64,000 nt of DNA from Pseudomonas sp. JUb42 (GTDB taxonomy: Bacteria; Pseudomonadota; Gammaproteobacteria; Pseudomonadales; Pseudomonadaceae): the NCBI RefSeq assembly GCF_024807945.1, contig NZ_JANUFD010000012.1, forward strand, positions 62,001-126,000, written 5' to 3'. Within the stretch, counting starts at the first letter, position 1. Every line of letters starts with the position of its first letter. Of the stretch, positions 50,573-59,560 are shown in pieces. Below the pieces are notes generated by a model. The model saw nothing but the letters and a program-made list of their open reading frames with translations, was not told where the DNA came from and did no database searches. A program made the translations under genes and the position numbers.

Positions 50573-51517
50573 ATGCAATATGAAGCTTTGCTTCACAATA
50601 ATGCTATTCGGCCAGACCTCTTGTCCGGCATCGCCGCCTTTGCCCAGGTCGCAAAATACGGAAGCTTTACCAAAGCGGCTGTAGTGATGGGTATCTCGCC
50701 CTCGGCTCTTTCACAAACCCTGCGGACACTAGAGAGCCGGCTGGGCGTGCGACTGCTCGAACGCTCCACGAGAAAAGTAGGCCTGACCGAGCTTGGTCAA
50801 CGTTTTTTGGGGTGCGCGCAACCGGGGCTTGCGACCCTTGCATCAGCCATCGAAGACGTAAACGAACTACGAGATAAACCTACCGGCCTTTTGCGACTCA
50901 ATGTGTCCCGCACTGCTGCGGACATTGTCCTGACGCCTCACTTGGCGGCGTTCATGGACGCCTATCCTGACATCACCCTGGATATCCATTGCGACAACGC
51001 ACTGCTGGATCTGGTGGCAGGTGGCTTTGATGCCGGCATTAGGGTCGGCGAAAACCTTGCGCAGGACGTAGTCGCGTTACCCATGGGAGGCAGTCATCGT
51101 ATAGCTACCTTCGCAGCACCGAGTTACCTGCGAGATCGCGATCTCGTGCGCACGCCTGAGGATCTGCGCCTGCATCGATGCTTAAATATCCGTTTGGCTG
51201 GCGGCGTTTACCGATGGGAATACAGTCAGGATGGCCGTTTAATCGAAATCCAACCTCCCAGCCCACTGATTAGCAATGATGCAGACACCTTGATGCAGGC
51301 AATCCGCGCCGGAGCCGGCATCGGTTGTGCGTTTGAAGCCCAGGTACGAGCTGAGATCGCTAGCGGGCAACTGATAGCGCTGCTTGAGCCCTGGTGGCCC
51401 AGCGTCTCGCCGTTCCATCTGTACTATCCAAGCCGAATGCATATCCCACGCAAACTAAGCGCTTTCATTGATTTTATGAGAGCAAGGTTGACCATTCAGC
51501 GGCAGCTGCCCGCCTAG
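50573..51517 (+). CDS. LysR-family transcriptional regulator
   Basis: 314 residues. HTH: LSGIAAFAQVAKYGSFTKAA, VVMGISPSALSQTLRTLESR and LGVRLLERSTRKVGLTELGQ; the effector domain covers about 100-300. Likely regulates the divergent SDR gene through the 71-base interval. Confidence 0.92.
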   Translation: MQYEALLHNNAIRPDLLSGIAAFAQVAKYGSFTKAAVVMGISPSALSQTLRTLESRLGVRLLERSTRKVGLTELGQRFLGCAQPGLATLASAIEDVNELRDKPTGLLRLNVSRTAADIVLTPHLAAFMDAYPDITLDIHCDNALLDLVAGGFDAGIRVGENLAQDVVALPMGGSHRIATFAAPSYLRDRDLVRTPEDLRLHRCLNIRLAGGVYRWEYSQDGRLIEIQPPSPLISNDADTLMQAIRAGAGIGCAFEAQVRAEIASGQLIALLEPWWPSVSPFHLYYPSRMHIPRKLSAFIDFMRARLTIQRQLPA

Positions 51518-51594
51518 GCTGGTAACCGCTTTCCCGGTGAAAAGATACGAAATACAGCGTACCTGCCGCGCAGAGTCGACATGATCTGTTTGCA

Positions 51595-51789
51595 TCATTG
51601 GTAACTCGGTCGCATACCGACGCCGTCGTGCACTAGGACTTTCATGCGGTTGGCCCGGCGGTTGGCAAAGAGGTAAGCGCAATGCGGCTGCGCCGCACCG
51701 AACACCGCGACTACTCTGGCCAACGCAGTCTCGGTGCCGGCACGCATGTCCAAGGGTTCGGTGGCGAGCCAGATGGCATCAACGCGAAT
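51595..51789 (-). pseudogene. IS66 accessory protein TnpB fragment
   Basis: The minus strand reads IRVDAIWLATEPLDMRAGTE, TALARVVAVFGAAQPHCAYL and FANRRANRMKVLVHDGVGM, then a stop. This is the conserved body of IS66-family TnpB without its start and cut off after HDGVG. No TnpA or TnpC is nearby. Confidence 0.8.
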
Positions 51790-51888
51790 CGTTGGAAAAG
51801 ACAGCGTACGAAACGAGCGCAGCCTTGTGGATCAGAGATCGGCCAGCTCACCAGATACTGAAAACAGATCACCACCGTAGCATGACTT

Positions 51889-51983
51889 CACTGAACTCTT
51901 ACGATGGAATACCCTTCCGAGATGACAAAAGCTGTGGTCTCAGAAGCAACCGGGTTTTTCCAATCGATCTTAAGGCTCAAGTG
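51889..51983 (+). repeat. 95-bp direct repeat, copy 2
   Basis: CACTGAACTCTTACGATGGA ... CCAATCGATCTTAAGGCTCA pairs with copy 1 at 49599. The two copies flank the SDR-LysR cassette and the IS66 fragment. The part 51790-51888 shows nothing recognisable. Confidence 0.85.
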
Positions 51984-52028
51984 CCCGAACAGACGGGCTA
52001 GCGACACCAACAAACCAGAGAGGCGCAC

Positions 52029-52934
52029 TTGGACTACCTAGCAGCACTGACCGCTTTCGTAGAGTCTGCCAATGGGAATAGCTTCTCCAAAGCAGCAGAG
52101 CGTTTGGGGATCAAAGCTTCTACGGTTTCGCGTTACATCAAAGACTTGGAGCAAGATCTCGGCATTGCACTTTTCAATCGATCAACACGAAAACTCGCGT
52201 TGACGGAGGGTGGGCAGACGTTCTTGTACCATGCCCAAAAAGTCCTCTTTGAATTGTCAGAAGCCAGGGCGGCAACGTCCGCCCTCAATCAAAATCCCAG
52301 AGGGAGGTTGAAGGTTAGTCTTCCTCCTGCTTTCGCACGTCATCATATACTCCCTCTAGTAGGCGAGTTTATCGAGCGCTATCCGGACATCACACTGGAT
52401 CTCAGTCTTGAGGAGTCACAAGTCGATCTGATCGCCACTGGAATCGATCTTGCGATTCGAATTGGCAGGTTGGCCAACTCCAATCTCAAGGCGAGAAAGC
52501 TGGCTGAGGTAAAGACTTTCCTATGTGTAAGTCCAGAGTTTGCCACTCGTTATCCTCAACCGGATTGCCCTGATCAACTGCCCGTCGACCTGATGATCAT
52601 CGGGCGTGAATACCCCGAGGGGTTGATATGGGCCAACGACAACGAGCAGGTTTCGCTGCCCGTTGGTGCTTTACTTTGGATAAATGACCTTGACGCTCAG
52701 CTAATTGCGGTGAGTAGTGGGTTGGGCATGGCATTGCTCCCAGATTGGCTTGCTAGCGCCAGTTTGCGCGATGGTCGACTGGTGCGCTGGCTGTCTGGTT
52801 GGGAGGTCAAAGGCTCACAGGAATCTGGCGCCGTCTGGTTTGTATATCCCCCGAAGCGAATCGTTTCTTCGAAGGTGCGATGCTTCATCGATTTCATTGC
52901 TGACCGTGTGGTTGACCCGCCTCTGTGGCAGTGA
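52029..52934 (+). CDS. LysR-family transcriptional regulator
   Basis: 301 residues with TTG start after GAGAGG. HTH: LAALTAFVESANGNSFSKAA, ERLGIKASTVSRYIKDLEQD and LGIALFNRSTRKLALTEGGQ. The sensor domain follows. Convergent with the bicupin gene, so its target is not obvious; it may act on distant or lost genes. Confidence 0.92.
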   Translation: MDYLAALTAFVESANGNSFSKAAERLGIKASTVSRYIKDLEQDLGIALFNRSTRKLALTEGGQTFLYHAQKVLFELSEARAATSALNQNPRGRLKVSLPPAFARHHILPLVGEFIERYPDITLDLSLEESQVDLIATGIDLAIRIGRLANSNLKARKLAEVKTFLCVSPEFATRYPQPDCPDQLPVDLMIIGREYPEGLIWANDNEQVSLPVGALLWINDLDAQLIAVSSGLGMALLPDWLASASLRDGRLVRWLSGWEVKGSQESGAVWFVYPPKRIVSSKVRCFIDFIADRVVDPPLWQ

Positions 52935-52971
52935 TGGTTCCCGGTATGAGCTAGCCATACCGGGAGTCCAT

Positions 52972-53913
52972 TTAGCTGAACCGAATATCCAGTGATCGCA
53001 GATATGTCTGTAGACCTGCATCCTGAATCGGGATCAGAAATGCTTCGCGATCCGACTCGTTGAAGTGGGCATGCCAATAGCCAGGTGGTGTGACGAACGC
53101 CAGCCCTGGTGTCCAATCTACGCGTTTTGGATTGCGAATCTGGCCATTTTCGTCCAGTTCAGTACCGACAAGCGAATAGCACCCGGTTGGGCAGTCAATG
53201 ATGAAATCCAGGGCGATGGATTGGTGCCGGTGGGGTTTTTGGATCGAGCCGGCTGGAAGGATCCCGTACATAGCCCACAGCACATGGGTCACTGTACGTG
53301 TCTGAGGGAAGTTACTGTTACCCAGCAGAATGCTGATACGGCTGCGATCCTGTGCACGCGGATCATCAGCGGCTTCACGAAGCTTTGCCGATGCGACATC
53401 CGCAGGGTACAGAGTCGGGGTAAAGCGGTCTTCACTTCTGCACACGCCTAAGTAGCGCAGAAGAGGCTCATCATGTACCCAGTAGAGTCGCGCGTCCGCC
53501 GACGCCTTGAGGATTGTGCTTTTCATCCCTGGCAGGGCAATAAAACAACCTTTCGTCCATTCAAATGCCTCTTCGCCGTACGCAAGGCTGCCGCTGCCAT
53601 CGATCACATACAGAACCTGAGAGGTCGCGTTAGGCGCTAATGTGACGTCATCACCGGCGTTTAGTCGAATAAAACTAGCGCAAAGACCTGGGCCGGTTGC
53701 CGGGCCTTCACACTGTAGTTTTTCGCTCAAATCGAGAGCAACTGTTCGAGACGGGCCCGAATCATAGAGCGAGGCAGGAAAGCTCTGGTACGGGATGCGG
53801 GTGATCAAGTTTGCGCTGATCGGGTTTGCCGCTTTGCTGTACTCGAAGTACTCGGCATCGATCTCATGTGGAGATACTTCCAGGTTTGAATGCGGTTGAA
53901 TTGCACTGTTCAT
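52972..53913 (-). CDS. Bicupin protein, gentisate-dioxygenase-like
   Basis: 313 residues from ATG at 53913. Two cupin halves: SQVLYVIDGSGSLAYGEEAF ... TKGCFIALPG and IQKPHRHQSIALDFIIDCPT ... FVTPPGYWHAHFNESD. The second half keeps candidate metal ligands (HRH, later HAH); the first lacks them. The layout resembles gentisate/1-hydroxy-2-naphthoate ring-cleavage dioxygenases, so oxidative cleavage of an aromatic acid is possible but unproven. Confidence 0.75.
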   Translation of the reverse strand: MNSAIQPHSNLEVSPHEIDAEYFEYSKAANPISANLITRIPYQSFPASLYDSGPSRTVALDLSEKLQCEGPATGPGLCASFIRLNAGDDVTLAPNATSQVLYVIDGSGSLAYGEEAFEWTKGCFIALPGMKSTILKASADARLYWVHDEPLLRYLGVCRSEDRFTPTLYPADVASAKLREAADDPRAQDRSRISILLGNSNFPQTRTVTHVLWAMYGILPAGSIQKPHRHQSIALDFIIDCPTGCYSLVGTELDENGQIRNPKRVDWTPGLAFVTPPGYWHAHFNESDREAFLIPIQDAGLQTYLRSLDIRFS

Positions 53914-54062
53914 AATGAAGTCTCGTTTTGGGGTCTCATCATCAGCACGCTGCGGGAGCCAGCACGCCACGGTGGATTCAATATACGAGTCCGGTACGGC
54001 GCTATGAATAACCGCACCAGCACATCACTTGTGTGTAAAGGGGTGTTGATTCCCTCCCGATC

Positions 54063-54686
54063 TTGGCTTTTAAAGGTTGGGGTGAGTGTGATGCGGAAGT
54101 AGCTGCTCAATCTCACTCGCGCGCCGCGTCGGCTGTGCGTGGCCTTGGGACGTTGCAAAACAACGAGGTCGCGGACGAGCTCATGAACATCTGCCAACGA
54201 TTTATGCCTTCTGAGAAGTTCCGCAGCCGTCTCAATGAGGACATGTATAGCAATGCGGGTACCCTCCGCATCCTGCTGTCGGTGGAAGAGCAGTGCAGAA
54301 AAGCGCCTTATGCCATTGAAGATTTGGCGAGCCTTGTTCGTGATGGTATTACCATCGAGCACATCATTCCGCAGTCGCCTTCATTTGGAATCAAGGCTTA
54401 TGGATTCCACAGTGAAGTGTCTTATGAAGAGAACGTTCATCGCATCGGGAACCTGCTTCTGCTTGAGACAAGGGTAAATAGTGCCTGCAGCAACAACTCG
54501 GTCGAGACCAAAATTTCGACCCACAAGCTTTACGGCAAATCAGGATTCCAATCGGTACTCGCTTTGGCAGCCGAGCATGCAGGAAAAACACCTGCGTATA
54601 GCCGAACTGCGATCTTGGATCGGAGTGCGGGGATCGCAAATTTCGCAGTGGATCATTGGCCGCTTACTGGCTCAATCAATGAGTAA
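54063..54686 (+). pseudogene. C-terminal remnant of GmrSD-type restriction protein (DUF1524 HNH)
   Basis: DGITIEHIIPQSPSFGIKAY and NVHRIGNLLLLETRVNSACS are the DUF1524 HNH motifs (H-I-I-P, N at GNLLLL, N at RVN). GmrSD-type proteins have a DUF262 N-terminal ParB-like domain of several hundred residues that is absent here, and the frame starts without a convincing start. A remnant of a type IV-like restriction gene. Confidence 0.72.
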
Positions 54687-55049
54687 GTGATGCTCGGATC
54701 ACTGCTGTCCTCTTGTTGAGATCCAGTGGGGAGGGAATATTTGCCAGCGTCGCTGAAGAAGATTGGTGCTCCTTCTGGAGGGCACCGATTGTCCGTTATG
54801 CCCATGGTTGACTCAATGGATTGGGCGCTAGTGAACGCTTACCGGACGGGGCCCGGCAGGGACTTACTGCGCTGCTGACGATCTGCATACTTTAATCAAA
54901 AGCCATGCAACGAATTCTGGCTGCCATTTCTGTGCTGGCAGCCGTGCGTATCCAATTGGAGCTCATGCCTCCAGCGCGATAAAGTTGAGGATGAAACCTT
55001 TCTATTCACCTGTGAGTCATTGGGGGAAGGCTTTAAGGCGCATGCAGAC
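54687..55049. other. 360-base intergenic stretch
   Basis: No supported gene and no clear terminator. The minus-strand frame reaching into the MOSC gene is rejected. Confidence 0.5.
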
Positions 55050-55820
55050 TCACATCGTGACCTTGATCTCGTCGCCGCAATTGATCCGGCCTCCGCGAGC
55101 AACCTTGACGTAGATGCCCATATCGCAGTGTCCGTAGAGATTACGTAACGATTTAGGAATGGTTTGGTCACGCTCGGCCGTTTTCGGATTTACGTTCGTG
55201 GCCGCGCACCTGGTATTTCGCCGATCCACGACCAGGCGGGTCTGACCTAGGTCAATCGAATGCCCGATCCAATCAAACTCAGCCCATGGCTCGGCATCGT
55301 CAATGTATAGATTGGCGCGAAAGCGCATGGGATCGATCTCACATCCCAAGTCATGGCTAAGAGCTCTTACACTCGCCAGATTGATCACCGAGATAACTGC
55401 GTCAGGCTTATCCATAAAATGTAACTCCGAACCAGGCATAGCGCTGACCAGGGAGATCGGCTGCGCTGTATTCTTTGGCGCTAGCATACGGGTGATCAGG
55501 GTCTCAAACTCTTGTCGGCCTTGGGGATCATTCAGTGAAACGTCGAGCACTAACTGCCCCTGATGCTGCACCTGTAGCCTCCCACTGGCCACGTCATAGT
55601 CAGTGTCGAGGGTGGCCAATACCTCGTCCTGCATAAGCATTACGAAATTGGATTTGTGAGCCCACTGCGGGGCTTGCGGATCGACTTTACTGCCGGGCCG
55701 TGTCAACGCGTGCAATCTATCGAATGGAAAGGGTTGATCAGCTGTAAGAACTTCACCATCCAGAGCCTGTGCACTGAACCCTTTGAGTGGGTATCTATAG
55801 AGTGACTTAAGTGTTCCCAT
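55050..55820 (-). CDS. MOSC domain protein
   Basis: 256 residues from ATG at 55820 (MGTLKSLYRYPLKGFSAQAL). N-terminal MOSC beta-barrel domain, then the MOSC core with MRFRANLYIDDAEPWAEFDW, the invariant-Cys region NTRCAATNVNPKTAERD and GHCDMGIYVKVARGGRINCG. Family members handle sulfur carried by molybdenum cofactor or reduce N-hydroxylated compounds with redox partners. It ends the cluster with rubredoxin and its reductase, which could be those partners (inference). Confidence 0.86.
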   Translation of the reverse strand: MGTLKSLYRYPLKGFSAQALDGEVLTADQPFPFDRLHALTRPGSKVDPQAPQWAHKSNFVMLMQDEVLATLDTDYDVASGRLQVQHQGQLVLDVSLNDPQGRQEFETLITRMLAPKNTAQPISLVSAMPGSELHFMDKPDAVISVINLASVRALSHDLGCEIDPMRFRANLYIDDAEPWAEFDWIGHSIDLGQTRLVVDRRNTRCAATNVNPKTAERDQTIPKSLRNLYGHCDMGIYVKVARGGRINCGDEIKVTM

Positions 55821-55925
55821 GGTTTCAAACTCCGTCCGAATCGATATGACTGAAGTAAATAGCAAATAGATAGTTCATCAGGTCTTCTCTGCTCGATGAG
55901 ATTCGCGCTGCGCGCAGGCGGTGGT

Positions 55926-57089
55926 TCACGCCGCGGGAGGTTTTGGGTACGCTGAGCCTACTTCCCGGGTGAGGCTGGGATGACTCTTCGCGGACGTACC
56001 ACTTACAGCAAATCCATGCAGGCGATTGTCGTCATCTCTGAACAGCCAGTGTTCGATATCCAGCTCTCTGAAAACTGACCACTCACCTTTCACGCTTAAA
56101 CCAGGCCGCAGGACAACAACTGGATGCGTTGGCGTCTTGACTGTAATAGGCATGATCGGAAAGTGGATCTGTGTAAGCGTTCCTGCCAGCGTGGCCGCTA
56201 TGCTTCTCGCTGCTATCAATGTTGGGCGCACGTAAGGCATCAATCGGCCATCGAGATATTCAGCACAATCTCCCAGCGCAAATATTCCAGGCACGGATGT
56301 TTCGCCATAAGCATCTACAAGAATACCTTGCGCAGTAGCGATACCGGCGACTTTGGCAAGTTCTGTCCGCGGCGTGAGTCCAATCGCAGAAATTACTCCG
56401 TCTACTTCAAGCTTTAGCCCGTTGGTCAACATCACGGTTAATTGGTTTTGTTTGAGGTTTACTCGATCGACCTTGGTGTTGAGGTGCCAGATGACGCCCG
56501 CGCGCTCCAACTCATCTTTGAGTGAGTTGCCGATAGCTTCAGGGGTCAGTTTTGCGAGTGGAGTGGGGTTGGGATCAACCACGAGTGGAACAATCCCTCC
56601 TGCCAAAAGGTCGTTCGCAAACTCACATCCTATTAGCCCCCCGCCGATGATCAGTACCCGTCTCGCTCCCTCCAGTTTGGCTCTAAGGCGGCTATAATCA
56701 GCGAGATCATTGACCGACAGTATCTGATCAGCCCCATCACCCTGCAATTTCGACGGAATAGGATCCGCTCCCAGGGCAAGCACCAGATCCCCGTAAGAAA
56801 ACTCGCCTATAGACGTACTGATAGTTCGTGACTGCGGCGCTAGGCTAAGTACCCGCTGATGCGGGATGACGGCAACATTCAAGCGTTTCGACATATCCTG
56901 GGCGGATGAGTTTGCGAGCTGACTTGCTGTCTTTTTCTGCGCAAGGGCGGTCGACAGCATAGGTTTTGAATACTGCGCACCATCGTCAGCGGAAATCATC
57001 ACGATTTCCCGGGTTGCGTCCAACTTTCTGTACTCGCTCGCGACGCTGTAACCGGCGAGCCCTGTGCCTATGATAATGAGCGGTTTCAC
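55926..57089 (-). CDS. FAD-dependent NAD(P)H:rubredoxin reductase-like protein
   Basis: 387 residues, the size of Pseudomonas rubredoxin reductases. FAD motif PLIIIGTGLAGYSVASEYRK, NAD motif RVLIIGGGLIGCEFANDLLA, and second FAD motif VPGIFALGDCAEY. It starts one base after the rubredoxin stop, so electron transfer NADH-flavoprotein-rubredoxin is very likely. The final acceptor is unknown; the MOSC protein next door is a candidate. Confidence 0.9.
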   Translation of the reverse strand: MKPLIIIGTGLAGYSVASEYRKLDATREIVMISADDGAQYSKPMLSTALAQKKTASQLANSSAQDMSKRLNVAVIPHQRVLSLAPQSRTISTSIGEFSYGDLVLALGADPIPSKLQGDGADQILSVNDLADYSRLRAKLEGARRVLIIGGGLIGCEFANDLLAGGIVPLVVDPNPTPLAKLTPEAIGNSLKDELERAGVIWHLNTKVDRVNLKQNQLTVMLTNGLKLEVDGVISAIGLTPRTELAKVAGIATAQGILVDAYGETSVPGIFALGDCAEYLDGRLMPYVRPTLIAARSIAATLAGTLTQIHFPIMPITVKTPTHPVVVLRPGLSVKGEWSVFRELDIEHWLFRDDDNRLHGFAVSGTSAKSHPSLTREVGSAYPKPPAA

Positions 57090-57266
57090 TTAAACCCCAC
57101 CTTGCACAAGTTCCATCTCGAAGTCCGCCTTGCCCACTTGGCAATCTGGGCAAATCCAGTCATCTGGGACGTCTTCCCATGCAGTGCCTGGTTCTATGCC
57201 GTCTCCTGGCAAACCTAAAAGTTCGTTGTACACAAAACCGCACACTACACACTGCCAAATTTTCAT
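57090..57266 (-). CDS. Rubredoxin
   Basis: 58 residues from ATG at 57266: MKIWQCVVCGFVYNELLGLP and WEDVPDDWICPDCQVGKADF. The two CxxC(G) pairs bind a single iron. The ATG overlaps the stop of a small ORF (ATGA). Confidence 0.94.
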   Translation of the reverse strand: MKIWQCVVCGFVYNELLGLPGDGIEPGTAWEDVPDDWICPDCQVGKADFEMELVQGGV

Positions 57267-57349
57267 AAATCGCCTTTCGCTGATAACTTTAAATTCCGCA
57301 GGTCGGCTTGATGCCCTTGTTCGTCCTTGAGCTTGATGTTTTCTGCCAT
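57263..57349 (-). CDS. 28-residue small ORF coupled to rubredoxin
   Basis: Encodes MAENIKLKDEQGHQADLRNL then KLSAKGDL. The ATG at 57349 is preceded by GGAGG at ideal spacing, and the stop overlaps the rubredoxin ATG (ATGA). It could be a coupling leader or a real micropeptide. No relative recognised. Confidence 0.5.
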   Translation of the reverse strand: MAENIKLKDEQGHQADLRNLKLSAKGDL

Positions 57350-57513
57350 GGAAATAACCTCCATGGGCGCTCAGAGGCTTGCGAAGAGGTCGCAATTATC
57401 AGCGTTCTGCAGCATGCCCTGAACTCTTAACAGCAACTGAACCCTGCCAATCAGCAGTGTTTTTCTGCCGCAGAACTGGCGGACTGCTTGGCTGAGAGTC
57501 ATCGAAAAAATGA

Positions 57514-58518
57514 TCAAGAAGTGAAGTCGTGCTTTTCCGACTCAACATTTGATCCACCGGTGCGAAAGCGTTGCCGGTACTCGATCGGACTGATGGAAAG
57601 CCGTTTTAGAAATACTCTGCGAAGGCTGTCAGCACTATCAAAGCCGCATTTGTGAGCGATCTCCTTGATGGATTGCTCCGTTGCTTCGAGGTGGCGACGA
57701 ACAGCATCAATACGGGCGTCGGCCAGAAACGACATGGGAGGAAGCCCCGTTTCTTTGGTGAATAGTCTTGAGAGGTTTCGCGAACTCATATGGGCCCGTT
57801 CTGCCAATAAGGCTAAGGTGTGGTCGAGATGCAGGTTTGAGAGGACGTATTCCTGAATAGCTTGAACCTGGGTTCCCACATCACCTTGCATTTCGAGCAG
57901 GGGACTGAATTGCGACTGACCACCGGCTCTACGCAAATACACCACAAGGTATTTAGCGACGTCGACAGCCATTCGCTTTCCAAAGTCCTCCTCAATCATC
58001 AGTAAAGACAGGTCGATCCCAGCGGTGACACCTGCAGTTGTGTAGATGATTCCATCTTTCACATGGATATGGTCAGGATCAACCTTGGCAGAGGGAAATA
58101 GCTCGCTCAAATGAACGGCATCCATCCAATGTGTGGTCACTGACTTGCGATCAATTAGTCCGGCTGCTCCGAATGCAAAAACCCCATTACAGATGGCCGC
58201 CAGTCGACGGCACGATTTGCTTTGCGCTTTAAGCCAGTCGGACAAAACCGAGTCGGTGTAAACATCAAAAATACCCAAACCTCCTGGCACGATGACCGTG
58301 TCTAGATGCGGGCATGGATCAAAAATCGTGCGATCGGGTATTACAGTAAGGCCACTGGATGAGAGGAGTGGGCTACGAGTGGTTCCGATGGTGAGCATCT
58401 CGTATTCACATTCGCCATTACTCAAGACTTTGACCTGAGCAAATGCGTCTTTAGGCCCAGCGATGTCCAGCAGTTGAAAACCCGGAAAAACGAGCAGGCC
58501 AACGATTATTTTTCTCAT
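57514..58518 (-). CDS. GlxA-family AraC-type regulator
   Basis: About 334 residues from ATG at 58518 (MRKIIVGLLVFPGFQLLDIA). The N-terminal DJ-1/PfpI-like domain has AICNGVFAFGAAGLIDRKSV with the nucleophile-elbow Cys and VTTHWMDAVHLSELFP. C-terminal AraC HTH: LALLAERAHMSSRNLSRLFT and IKEIAHKCGFDSADSLRRVF. Transcribed in the same direction as the nitrile hydratase genes, 94 bases after cbtA, so it may be co-transcribed or self-promoted. Effector unknown. Confidence 0.92.
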   Translation of the reverse strand: MRKIIVGLLVFPGFQLLDIAGPKDAFAQVKVLSNGECEYEMLTIGTTRSPLLSSSGLTVIPDRTIFDPCPHLDTVIVPGGLGIFDVYTDSVLSDWLKAQSKSCRRLAAICNGVFAFGAAGLIDRKSVTTHWMDAVHLSELFPSAKVDPDHIHVKDGIIYTTAGVTAGIDLSLLMIEEDFGKRMAVDVAKYLVVYLRRAGGQSQFSPLLEMQGDVGTQVQAIQEYVLSNLHLDHTLALLAERAHMSSRNLSRLFTKETGLPPMSFLADARIDAVRRHLEATEQSIKEIAHKCGFDSADSLRRVFLKRLSISPIEYRQRFRTGGSNVESEKHDFTS

Positions 58519-58611
58519 CCCCGATCCTCGGGGGCGCCTTTGCCCCTCTGCTAGGTTGTGGAGTTGGTCGCTAGAAACCAAGGCATCTAGCAACCCTTTT
58601 TTGATGGCCTG

Positions 58612-59355
58612 TTACCTGAATGAAACCGCCTGTGAGGAGGCCTCTGAAGAACTGTCCTTTTGACGTGAGTACCACCAGGCGCTCAAGCCCCCCAGCGCCA
58701 TCCAGAAGACTGCGTTGACTAGCAACGAAGCTATCCGGAAATGTGCCTGGAGCTCATCCGGTGCCAGTGCACGGTGTTCTGCCGGTTGAGGAGCGCCCAC
58801 AACGTGTGGCGCCGCGATTAGCAGCACCGCCACAACACTCAACAGCCAATGCCTCCCAAACACAATCAAGGCCAATCCAACTGCGGTCGCCAACGCCGTT
58901 GCGCCCCACCAGTCCTGGCGTGAGGACAGCTCGGCGGCCATGGTGCCCGGCAGTTCCGGCGGTAAACCTGCAGCCGGTGCCAGGCAAAACGTTGCATAAC
59001 CCGCCAGCCCCCACAACACGCCATGCCAGGCTTTGGGCGGCGCGCGCAGGTTGTAAAGTGCGCAGAGCAATAGAGCGAAACCAATGGCGACTACGAGGTC
59101 TCCGCCAAAGGTCGACAGCGTGCGTTGCCAGCCGTCTTCAGGTGACCATGCCTGGGCATCATGTTCATGCTCATGTGCACCCTCAGCATGCTCGTGAGCC
59201 TGGTGTGCCTGAGTCTGCTCTTGGGCCGCCTCCGCGTTTTCAAAGACTTCCGCCTGGAGAATCAACGGGGAGATCCACAGACTTTGTAGCAGCGTCAGAA
59301 GAAGCGCGGCAACGGCGCCGGTATAACAAGCGGTGGTCAGGATGCGTTTGAACAT
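58612..59355 (-). CDS. cbtA: Cobalt transporter subunit CbtA
   Basis: 247 residues with about five or six membrane segments and the CbtA pattern: ILTTACYTGAVAALLLTLLQ, a His/Glu-rich loop (HQAHEHAEGAHEHEHDAQAW) likely binding cobalt, then DLVVAIGFALLLCALYNL and WGLAGYATFCLAPAAGLPPE. Works with CbtB, 25 bases upstream. Supplies cobalt to the nitrile hydratase. Confidence 0.92.
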   Translation of the reverse strand: MFKRILTTACYTGAVAALLLTLLQSLWISPLILQAEVFENAEAAQEQTQAHQAHEHAEGAHEHEHDAQAWSPEDGWQRTLSTFGGDLVVAIGFALLLCALYNLRAPPKAWHGVLWGLAGYATFCLAPAAGLPPELPGTMAAELSSRQDWWGATALATAVGLALIVFGRHWLLSVVAVLLIAAPHVVGAPQPAEHRALAPDELQAHFRIASLLVNAVFWMALGGLSAWWYSRQKDSSSEASSQAVSFR

Positions 59356-59380
59356 GCTTAAGGTGCTCCGGCAAGGTCAA

Positions 59381-59560
59381 TCAGTGGCAGGGGAAGCCCG
59401 AGCTGTGGCGGGTGTCGTGCGCTGCGTTATGAATAAGATCCAGGTGCGAAAAGCCGGCGAAATACACCAGCGACAAGCCCATTAGTATCGAGCCGAACGT
59501 CACTAATAGTTGACTGCTGCGGGCACGACTGGAGGCGTGCGTAAGTACTGTACTGCTCAT
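59381..59560 (-). CDS. cbtB: Cobalt transporter subunit CbtB
   Basis: 59 residues: MSSTVLTHASSRARSSQLLV, one membrane segment TFGSILMGLSLVYFAGF, and the diagnostic tail HLDLIHNAAHDTRHSSGFPC plus H, rich in His for cobalt. The ATG overlaps the stop of the accessory gene (ATGA). The short length makes it easy to miss; its identity is clear from the tail. Confidence 0.93.
   Translation of the reverse strand: MSSTVLTHASSRARSSQLLVTFGSILMGLSLVYFAGFSHLDLIHNAAHDTRHSSGFPCH

Noticed and set aside
54896..55171. Minus-strand ORF of about 91 residues overlapping the MOSC gene
   Set aside because: Overlaps a well-supported gene in another frame; composition is Ser/Arg-rich as in frame shadows.
59360..59560. 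Cobalamin riboswitch for cbtBA
   Set aside because: The interval is filled by cbtB itself and shows no B12-box; the genes are coupled to nitrile hydratase genes.
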